From Blastococcus aurantiacus (GTDB taxonomy: Bacteria > Actinomycetota > Actinomycetes > Mycobacteriales > Geodermatophilaceae), in contig NZ_FNBT01000003.1 in the NCBI RefSeq assembly GCF_900102425.1, positions 186,001-250,000 of the forward strand: a stretch of DNA of 64,000 nucleotides. The letters are read 5' to 3'. The first letter of the stretch is position 1. Each line of letters starts with the position of its first letter. The notes below the pieces were generated by a model. That model searched no databases, was not told the DNA's origin, and worked only from the letters and a program-made list of their open reading frames with translations. The position numbers and the translations under genes are program-made. Shown here in pieces: positions 58,717 through 64,000 of the stretch.

Positions 58717-59283
58717 GTGACCGCCGGGGCGCGACCGCGACTCGTGCTGCTCAACGGTCCCCCGGGGATCGGCAAGACGACCCTGGCCCGGCGGTACGTG
58801 CGCGATCCTCCGCTGGCGCTGGCACTCGACATCGACACGCTGCGCCGGGGCCTGGGCCAGTGGGAGACGAATCTGGAGTCCGCGGGACAGCTGGCCCGCA
58901 GGATGGCTCTCGCCATGATCGGGACGCACCTCGCGGCCGGGCACGACGTGATCGTCCCGCAGTACGTGGCTCGGGCCGACTTCCTCGACGCCCTCGCCGC
59001 GGCGGCAGAGGCAGCGGGCGGGCGCTTCCTCGAGGTGTACCTGACCGACGATCGGGCCGCCGCCCTGGAGCGCTTCGAGGCTCGGGCACGTGACGAGGCG
59101 GCCGTGGAGCACCACGCCGAGACAGTCCGCGACATCGGCGGACCCGCGGGCCTGGCCGCGATGGTGGACCGCATCGAGGCCGTGCGCGCCCAGCGGCCGC
59201 GGGCGATCTCGGTGCCCACCCGGGCCGGCGAGATCGAGGACTCCTACCGGGCCCTGGTCGCGGCCCTCGAGTCGGCGTCCTGA
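58717..59283 (+). CDS. P-loop kinase-like protein
   Basis: The 188-residue soluble protein has a Walker A GPPGIGKTTLA at about residues 15-25 and a following LALDIDTLRRGLGQWE, as in small-molecule or tRNA-end kinases of the AAA_33/zeta-like group. A lid region with Arg/Glu (RFEARARDEAAVEHHAETVRDIGG) is visible. This suggests phosphorylation of a small substrate such as an antibiotic or sugar, but nothing identifies it. No antitoxin-like gene is adjacent. Confidence 0.72.
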   Translation: MTAGARPRLVLLNGPPGIGKTTLARRYVRDPPLALALDIDTLRRGLGQWETNLESAGQLARRMALAMIGTHLAAGHDVIVPQYVARADFLDALAAAAEAAGGRFLEVYLTDDRAAALERFEARARDEAAVEHHAETVRDIGGPAGLAAMVDRIEAVRAQRPRAISVPTRAGEIEDSYRALVAALESAS

Positions 59284-59316
59284 GCCGGACGGCACCCGGC
59301 CGGCGTCGGCGTCCCC

Positions 59317-60513
59317 TCAGACGGTGACGTGCTGCTCCCGGGCGCAGGCGGCGACCGCGTCGGCGACGGCCGCGGCCACCCGGCGGTCCAGCGGGCTGGG
59401 CACGATGTAGTCCGGCCGCAGGTCGTCCCCGACGACGCCCGCGATCGCCTCGGCGGCGGCCAGCTTCATCTCCTCGGTGATGCTCGTGGCACCGGCGTCG
59501 ATGGCGCCCCGGAACACCCCCGGGAAGGCGAGCACGTTGTTGATCTGGTTGGGCAGGTCGCTGCGCCCGGTGGCGACGACGGCGGCGTGGCGGGCCGCCA
59601 TCTGCGGGTCCACCTCGGGGATCGGGTTGGCCAGCGAGAAGACGATGGAGTCCTCGGCCATGGCGGCGATGGCCGACTCCGGCACGGTTCCGCCCGACAG
59701 CCCGAGGTAGACGTCGGCTCCGGCGAGCGCGTCGGCCATCGTCCCGGCGTGACCGGCGCGGTTGGTGTTGTCGACCAGCCACTGCTTGCTCGCCGTCAGG
59801 TCGCCGCGGCCGGCGTGCAGGAGACCCCGCGAGTCCGCCACCGCCAGCTCCCCCACGCCCGCCTCGAGCAGGATCTTCGTGCAGGCCACCCCGGCCGCCC
59901 CGGCACCGGAGACGACCACGCGGAGGTCACCGAGCGTCCGGCCGGTCACCCGCGCCGCGTTGCGCAGCGCGGCGAGCACGACGATCGCCGTCCCGTGCTG
60001 GTCGTCGTGCATGACCGGGATGGACAGCCGCTCGCGCAGCCGGTCCTCGATCTCGAAGCAGCGCGGGGCGCTGATGTCCTCCAGGTTGATGCCGCCGAAC
60101 GACGGCGCGATCGCCGCGACGGTGTCCACGATCTCGTCGACGTCGGTCGTCGCCAGCACGATGGGCACCGCGTCGAGACCGGCGAAGTCGGAGAACAGGC
60201 AGGCCTTGCCCTCCATGACCGGCAGGGCTGCGGCCGGCCCGATGTCGCCCAGGCCGAGCACGGCGGTGCCGTCGGAGACGACGGCGACCACCCGCGGGGC
60301 CCAGGTGAACCGGCGCGCCAGCGCCGGCTGGGCCGCGATGGCGCTGCTGACCCGCGCGACGCCCGGCGTGTAGGTCAGGGAGAGGTCTGCGATCGACTCG
60401 ATCGTCCGGGTCGGGACCACCCTGAGCTTGCCGCCCTCGTGCACCGCGAACGCCGGGTCGTCGGCGAAGCGGTCGGTCTGGTCGTCGTTCCCCGCACGCC
60501 GAAAGCCGCTCAT
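59317..60513 (-). CDS. malic enzyme (NAD(P)-dependent malate dehydrogenase, decarboxylating)
   Basis: This 398-residue short-form malic enzyme converts malate to pyruvate and CO2. It has [10 protein letters not shown] with the catalytic Tyr, the Lys in [34 protein letters not shown] and the Rossmann [15 protein letters not shown]. In an organism using the ethylmalonyl-CoA route it would connect C4 acids to pyruvate. Cofactor choice is not settled from sequence. The ATG at 60513 has TACGCT 9 nt upstream. It is convergent with the P-loop gene. Confidence 0.92.
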   Translation of the reverse strand: MSGFRRAGNDDQTDRFADDPAFAVHEGGKLRVVPTRTIESIADLSLTYTPGVARVSSAIAAQPALARRFTWAPRVVAVVSDGTAVLGLGDIGPAAALPVMEGKACLFSDFAGLDAVPIVLATTDVDEIVDTVAAIAPSFGGINLEDISAPRCFEIEDRLRERLSIPVMHDDQHGTAIVVLAALRNAARVTGRTLGDLRVVVSGAGAAGVACTKILLEAGVGELAVADSRGLLHAGRGDLTASKQWLVDNTNRAGHAGTMADALAGADVYLGLSGGTVPESAIAAMAEDSIVFSLANPIPEVDPQMAARHAAVVATGRSDLPNQINNVLAFPGVFRGAIDAGATSITEEMKLAAAEAIAGVVGDDLRPDYIVPSPLDRRVAAAVADAVAACAREQHVTV

Positions 60514-60522
60514 GGATGCAGG

Positions 60523-60528
60523 AGCGTA
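60523..60528 (-). promoter_or_regulatory. possible -10 box for malic enzyme gene
   Basis: Minus-strand TACGCT lies 9 nt before the ATG, at the long end of the leaderless spacing. Confidence 0.35.
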
Positions 60529-60554
60529 ACCGGGGTGGCGGGGGCTGCTGCCGC

Positions 60555-60560
60555 TACCGT
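60555..60560 (+). promoter_or_regulatory. -10 box for leaderless RmlC-like gene
   Basis: TACCGT is followed by 6 nt and the GTG at 60567. It forms a divergent pair with the malic enzyme box. Confidence 0.5.
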
Positions 60561-60566
60561 GCCCCC

Positions 60567-61169
60567 GTGGAGATCCGCGAACTGGCCGTGCCCGACAGCT
60601 ACGCCTTCGACCTGGTACCGCACGGCGACACGCGTGGCCGTTTCACCGAGTGGTACCGAGCAGACCTGCTGTCCCAGGCAGTGGGACACAGCCTTCCCCT
60701 CGCCCAGGCCAACCACAGCGTCTCGGCCCGCGGTGTGCTGCGCGGCATCCACTTCGCCCTGGTCCCGCCCGGTCAGGCCAAGTACGTCTACTGCCCCGCC
60801 GGGCGGGTGCTCGACGTCGTCATCGACGTGCGGGTCGGGTCGCCCACCTTCGGCGTGCACGACTCCGTCGTCCTCGACAGCGAGCAGCCGCGGGCCGTGT
60901 ACCTCGCCGAGGGTCTGGGCCACGGCTTCGTGTCGCTGGCCGACGGCAGCTCCCTGACCTACCTCGTCTCCAGCGGCTACGACCCGGCGCGCGAGTTCGG
61001 TGTCCACCCGCTCGACCCGGCGCTGGACCTGCCCTGGCCGGCCGACCTGGAGTTCGAGCTGTCAGCGAAGGACCAGGCGGCCCCCACGCTCGCCGAGGCG
61101 CAGGCGCAGGGCCTGCTGCCGACCTACGCCGAGAGCACCGCCCGGTACTCCGAGCTGCGCGGCCGCTGA
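60567..61169 (+). CDS. dTDP-4-dehydrorhamnose 3,5-epimerase family protein
   Basis: The product is a 200-residue cupin of the RmlC/RfbC family, which epimerises C3 and C5 of the deoxysugar intermediate in dTDP-rhamnose synthesis. Visible features: DTRGRFTEWYR, SARGVLRGIHFALVPPGQAKYVYC with the catalytic His, and the PLDP-x-L-x-x-PWP end motif (HPLDPALDLPWP). No other rhamnose genes are present, so it could act on another dTDP-sugar. The C-terminus overlaps no gene but ends one base before the sodX stop on the other strand. Confidence 0.85.
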   Translation: MEIRELAVPDSYAFDLVPHGDTRGRFTEWYRADLLSQAVGHSLPLAQANHSVSARGVLRGIHFALVPPGQAKYVYCPAGRVLDVVIDVRVGSPTFGVHDSVVLDSEQPRAVYLAEGLGHGFVSLADGSSLTYLVSSGYDPAREFGVHPLDPALDLPWPADLEFELSAKDQAAPTLAEAQAQGLLPTYAESTARYSELRGR

Positions 61170-61170
61170 C

Positions 61171-61548
61171 TCACCCGGCGAGGACGTCGGGCGCGGGCGG
61201 CAGCAACCCCGGCCGCGGCCACAGCCGGGCCACCACGCGCCCCACGACGACGGCCGGACCGAACGCCCGGCTGTCGTCGGTGACGAACGGGTTGTCGCCC
61301 TGCACCCAGTGACCGCCCTCCACGGCGCGGCGCACCCGCTTCACGACGAGCAGCTCCGGCCGGGCGGAGAAGCGCGCGAGCACGACGTCGCCCGCTCCGA
61401 CGGCACCGGCGTCGCGGACCCGGCGCACCAGCAACCGGTCGCCGGACGCCACGGTCGGCGACATCGAGGGGCCGGTCACCCGGGCCAGCGCCCAGGCGCT
61501 GCCCAGCGGAGGAACTCCCTGGTCACCCGCACTGTCCCCGTTGCTCAC
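61171..61548 (-). CDS. sodX: nickel superoxide dismutase maturation protease (S26 type)
   Basis: The 125-residue signal-peptidase-like protein has the nucleophile Ser in VTGPSMSPTVASGDRLLV and the base Lys in LLVVKRVRR; GHWVQGDNPFVTDDSRAFGPAVVVGRV is the usual S26 end. It has no clear membrane anchor. Its divergent position, 52 bp from sodN, identifies it as the protease that removes the SodN propeptide so that His1 and Cys2 can bind nickel. The ATG-type start at 61548 is a GTG (MSNGDSAG). Confidence 0.88.
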   Translation of the reverse strand: MSNGDSAGDQGVPPLGSAWALARVTGPSMSPTVASGDRLLVRRVRDAGAVGAGDVVLARFSARPELLVVKRVRRAVEGGHWVQGDNPFVTDDSRAFGPAVVVGRVVARLWPRPGLLPPAPDVLAG

Positions 61549-61600
61549 CGCGGGTAGGGTCGCAGACGAACGTCATTCCACGACAACCGGAGGCATCTCC

Positions 61601-62002
61601 ATGCGTCTCACCCGCCTGTTCTCCGCCGTGGAGGCCACCGCGCACTGCGACCTCCCCTGCGGCGTGTACGACCCCGCCCAGGCCCGCATCGAGGCCGAGT
61701 CCGTCAAGGCCATCCAGGAGAAGTACCAGGCCAGCGACGACGAGGTCTTCAAGATGCGCTGCGTGCTCATCAAGGAGCAGCGCGCCGACCTGGTCAAGCA
61801 CCACCTGTGGGTGCTGTGGACCGACTACTTCAAGCCCCCGCACTTCGAGAAGTACCCGGAGCTGCACGAGCTGATCAACAAGGCCACCAAGCAGGCCGGC
61901 GCCGCCGGCGGCAAGGGCAGCATGGACCCCGCCGAGGGCCAGAAGCTGCTCGACTACATCGCCGAGATCGACAAGATCTTCTGGGAGACCAAGGCCGCCT
62001 GA
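61601..62002 (+). CDS. sodN: nickel superoxide dismutase
   Basis: SodN is a hexameric Ni enzyme that dismutates superoxide. The 133-residue precursor has a 14-residue propeptide (MRLTRLFSAVEATA) and then the nickel-hook motif HCDLPCGVYDP with His1, Cys2 and Cys6 of the mature protein. The four-helix-bundle body contains IEAESVKAIQEKY and WVLWTDYFKPPHFEKYPELH. The ATG at 61601 follows a CCGGAGG site, so this gene is leadered. A TAGGGT at 61555-61560 could be the -10. Expression in streptomycetes depends on nickel, and no Fe/Mn SOD is in view. Confidence 0.96.
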   Translation: MRLTRLFSAVEATAHCDLPCGVYDPAQARIEAESVKAIQEKYQASDDEVFKMRCVLIKEQRADLVKHHLWVLWTDYFKPPHFEKYPELHELINKATKQAGAAGGKGSMDPAEGQKLLDYIAEIDKIFWETKAA

Positions 62003-62057
62003 GGCCGGCCTCCGTCATCCGGTTGCGTACGAGGTAAACTCGTAGGCGACGAGGCAG

Positions 62058-62092
62058 CTGCCGGGCCCGACCCCTCTGGGGTGGCCCGGCAG
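62058..62092 (+). terminator. hairpin after sodN
   Basis: Arms CTGCCGGGCC (62058-62067) and GGCCCGGCAG (62083-62092) form a 10-bp perfect stem 56 nt after the sodN stop. Between stop and hairpin lies a second small inverted repeat, TACGAG-GTAAA-CTCGTA (62028-62044). Confidence 0.6.
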
Positions 62093-62131
62093 TCGTCTGT
62101 CGCGCTCCCTCGCCGCAGTCGCGCGTGCGCC

Positions 62132-62137
62132 TAGGGT
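62132..62137 (+). promoter_or_regulatory. -10 box for leaderless RsbU-like gene
   Basis: TAGGGT is followed by 6 nt and the ATG at 62144, with no ribosome site between. Confidence 0.55.
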
Positions 62138-62143
62138 CTGCCC

Positions 62144-63409
62144 ATGCGCGGCTCGGAGGATCACGTGATCGACGTCGGCGCGCTGCTCCAAAAGGTGGAG
62201 GACGCAGCCCCCATCGAGGCCGTCGAGGTCATCGCCGCGGAGCTCGGCGCGATGGTCGGCGCCCGGCTGGTCACTTTTCTGATCGCCGACTTCAGCGGCC
62301 GCTCGGTCGTCCGGCTCACCTCCTCCGAGCCCGTCTCCGGCGCCCGCCGGCACGGTGCCGACCAGGCCGAGACGCTGCCCCTCGCCGACACGCCCTACGA
62401 GCAAGTACTGCGCACCCAGCGCCCCGACGTCGAAAGCGCCGATGGGGGCGCCCGGGTCATCGTCCCGGTCACCGACCGCGGCGACGCCATCGGTCTCCTG
62501 GAGCTGACGCTCCCCCGGCGTCCCAGCGCCGCGGAGGTCGACGAGATCGGCAGCGCAGCGCACGCCCTGGCCTACGTGGTCATCGCCGCGCGGCGGCACA
62601 CCGACGTCTTCGAGTGGGGGCAGCGCTCGCTGCCCTTCTCCCTCGCCGCGGAGATCCAGCGCCGCCTGCTGCCGGCCTCCTACAACTGCGAGGCAGGCCA
62701 GTTCACCCTCGCCGGCTGGCTCGAGCCCGCCGGCTCGGTCGGCGGGGACACCTTCGACTACTCCCTCGACCGCAACCGCCTGCAGATCTCGATCACGGAT
62801 GCCGTGGGTCACCAGGTGGAGGCCGCGCTGCTGGCCACGCTCCTGGTCGGTAGTCTCCGCAACAGCCGCCGCCGGGGACTGGACCTTGCGGAGCAGGCCG
62901 CGGAGGCCAACGACGCGCTGGCCGAGAACTCCGAGCCCGGCCAGTTCGTCACCGGGCAGCTGCTCACCGTCGACCTCACCACCGGGCTCGCCCAGGTCAT
63001 CAACGCCGGTCACACCCTGCCGCTGCGCCTGCGCGACGGGCGGGTGGAGGAGGTGGGACTGCGCGTCGAGCCGCCGTTCGGCGTCCTCCCGGGCAAGACG
63101 TTCGAGGTGCAGTCGTTCCCGCTCGAGCCCGGGGACCGGATCGTGTTCCTGACCGACGGCATGCTCGAGCGCAACGCCGCGACTCTCGACGTCGCCGCGG
63201 CGCTCGCCGACAGCGCCGCCCTGCACCCGCGCGAGGTGGTCCACGAGCTGGGCGCCGCGGTCCTCCGCGCCACGGACAACGACCTGAAGGACGATGCCAC
63301 GATGGTCTGCCTTGACTGGTACGGCGGCCCGCAGCGGGAACGCAGCACCCAGTACGGCGCCGACCCGGAGCGCGCCTCGGGCGTGGGCACCTCCGCGCGC
63401 CCGGACTGA
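62144..63409 (+). CDS. GAF/PP2C (SpoIIE-type) protein phosphatase, RsbU-like
   Basis: The 421-residue product has an N-terminal GAF-like sensory region (about 10-165; LVTFLIADFSGRSVVRL, ARVIVPVTDRGDAIGLLEL) and a SpoIIE/RsbU-type PP2C domain (190-395). The PP2C domain has AAEIQRRLLPASYN, the metal-binding GGDTFDYSLD and DAVGHQVEAALLA, LTDGMLER and the closing DDATMVCLDW. Such phosphatases dephosphorylate anti-anti-sigma factors and switch on stress sigma factors or respond to light and redox signals. DAVGHQ departs from the common D-x-x-GHG. No anti-sigma or anti-anti-sigma gene is adjacent, so its partner is elsewhere. Confidence 0.88.
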   Translation: MRGSEDHVIDVGALLQKVEDAAPIEAVEVIAAELGAMVGARLVTFLIADFSGRSVVRLTSSEPVSGARRHGADQAETLPLADTPYEQVLRTQRPDVESADGGARVIVPVTDRGDAIGLLELTLPRRPSAAEVDEIGSAAHALAYVVIAARRHTDVFEWGQRSLPFSLAAEIQRRLLPASYNCEAGQFTLAGWLEPAGSVGGDTFDYSLDRNRLQISITDAVGHQVEAALLATLLVGSLRNSRRRGLDLAEQAAEANDALAENSEPGQFVTGQLLTVDLTTGLAQVINAGHTLPLRLRDGRVEEVGLRVEPPFGVLPGKTFEVQSFPLEPGDRIVFLTDGMLERNAATLDVAAALADSAALHPREVVHELGAAVLRATDNDLKDDATMVCLDWYGGPQRERSTQYGADPERASGVGTSARPD

Positions 63410-63440
63410 CCCGGCACCCGGCCGGTACGGTTCAGCCACG

Positions 63441-64000
63441 ATGCGCATCGATCGGGCCGGGTGGCCTTTCCTCACCGGACCCCTGCTCCCCGCCGCCGTC
63501 CTGGCCGGCGCCGGCCGGGCCACCGGGCGTCACGGCCTCGGCCGGGCGGCCTGGCCCTTCCTGGCGCTCTCGGCCTACATGGCGCTCTTCTTCCGCGACC
63601 CGGACCGGCGCTGCGACCGGACCCCGGCGGGGCCGGACGAGGTGCTCTCCCCCGCTGACGGCGTCGTGATGGTCGCCGGGGAGCCGCAGGAGGGCGTCGC
63701 GCCCGACGGCGACTGGCAGCAGGTGAGCGTGTTCCTGTCCGTCGTCGACGTGCACGTCAACCGGTCGCCCTACCGCGGCGAGGTCGTCGAGAGCTCCTAC
63801 CGCAAGGGCAGCTTCCTGGCCGCCTACCGCCGCGAGTCCGCCCACCGCAACGAGCGCAGCGAGCTGTGGCTCAGGGACTCCGAGGGCCCCGCCACCCGCA
63901 CCGTCGTCTTCCGGCAGATCGTCGGCGTGCTGGCCCGCCGCATCGTGACCCGCACCGCCGTCGGCCGGCACCTCGAGACCGGCGAACGGATGGGTCTGAT
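63441..64000 (+). CDS. psd: phosphatidylserine decarboxylase proenzyme (3' truncated by window)
   Basis: The first 186 residues are visible. There are two N-terminal hydrophobic segments (FLTGPLLPAAVLAGAG and AAWPFLALSAYMALFFR), then the family core FFRDPDRR, LSPADGVV, VFLSVVDVHVNRSPYRG and the stretch RESAHRNERSEL. The pyruvoyl-forming Ser cleavage motif, expected within about 10 residues after the visible GERMGLI, lies beyond the edge. Psd makes phosphatidylethanolamine; in actinomycetes it usually forms an operon with pssA, probably just outside. A TACGGT at 63426-63431 is 9 nt before the ATG. Confidence 0.92.
   Translation, partial: MRIDRAGWPFLTGPLLPAAVLAGAGRATGRHGLGRAAWPFLALSAYMALFFRDPDRRCDRTPAGPDEVLSPADGVVMVAGEPQEGVAPDGDWQQVSVFLSVVDVHVNRSPYRGEVVESSYRKGSFLAAYRRESAHRNERSELWLRDSEGPATRTVVFRQIVGVLARRIVTRTAVGRHLETGERMGL

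Noticed and set aside
58717-59283. Zeta-type toxin of a toxin-antitoxin pair
   Set aside because: The P-loop resembles that group, but no antitoxin gene is next to it and the neighbouring genes are unrelated.

Overview
This window is a piece of a very high-G+C actinobacterial chromosome. GTG starts are frequent, codon third positions are almost always G or C, and the gene content is that of a free-living aerobic actinomycete. Nickel superoxide dismutase, NucS mismatch repair, Kgd-type 2-oxoglutarate decarboxylase, an Asp-type MurA and a class F sortase fit together. My best guess from general resemblance is the Geodermatophilaceae (Blastococcus/Geodermatophilus/Modestobacter type); no search was run. 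I see no phage, insertion sequence, CRISPR array or secondary-metabolite cluster.

Layout. Positions 1-17400 are rich in acyl-CoA metabolism: MeaB, thiolase, a VOC epimerase, crotonyl-CoA carboxylase/reductase, a double-headed 3-hydroxyacyl-CoA dehydrogenase, an enoyl-CoA hydratase and a B12-dependent ethylmalonyl-CoA-type mutase. Together they look like the first half of the ethylmalonyl-CoA pathway, interleaved with DivIVA, sortase, NucS and transporter genes. Positions 17500-43760 form a long block, mostly minus strand, whose order matches from memory the Mycobacterium tuberculosis segment argS-lysA-hom-thrC-thrB-rho-rpmE-prfA-prmC-tsaC-rfe-atpI-atpBEFHAGDC-DUF2550-(adenosyltransferase)-murA. 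Two local changes stand out: a PASTA-type Ser/Thr kinase gene sits between prmC and tsaC, and atpC is split from atpD by a hairpin, a small unknown gene and a palindromic repeat. Positions 43760-53700 hold DUF3105/DUF305, tRNA-Arg(CCG), RidA, hydrolases, an SDR, an ABC-F protein, a class III cyclase, a universal stress protein and an ABC exporter. Positions 53700-64000 carry kgd with its small DUF6104 partner, malic enzyme, an RmlC-like epimerase, the divergent sodX/sodN pair, an RsbU-like phosphatase and a truncated psd.

How they work together. The pduO adenosyltransferase and MeaB would supply and protect adenosylcobalamin for the mutase. The argS-lysA-hom-thrC-thrB genes are chained by 4-nt stop/start overlaps. 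The ATP synthase genes form one convergent block.

Two genome-scale patterns are not explained by the genes. First, a family of about 60-bp palindromic elements occurs in six copies (7005, 10483, 14503, 17463, 20690, 34753), with a conserved core and arms that change together. Five of the six begin within a few bases of a stop codon. Second, a TAnnnT hexamer recurs 6-9 nt upstream of the start codon of more than a dozen genes, the signature of leaderless transcription.
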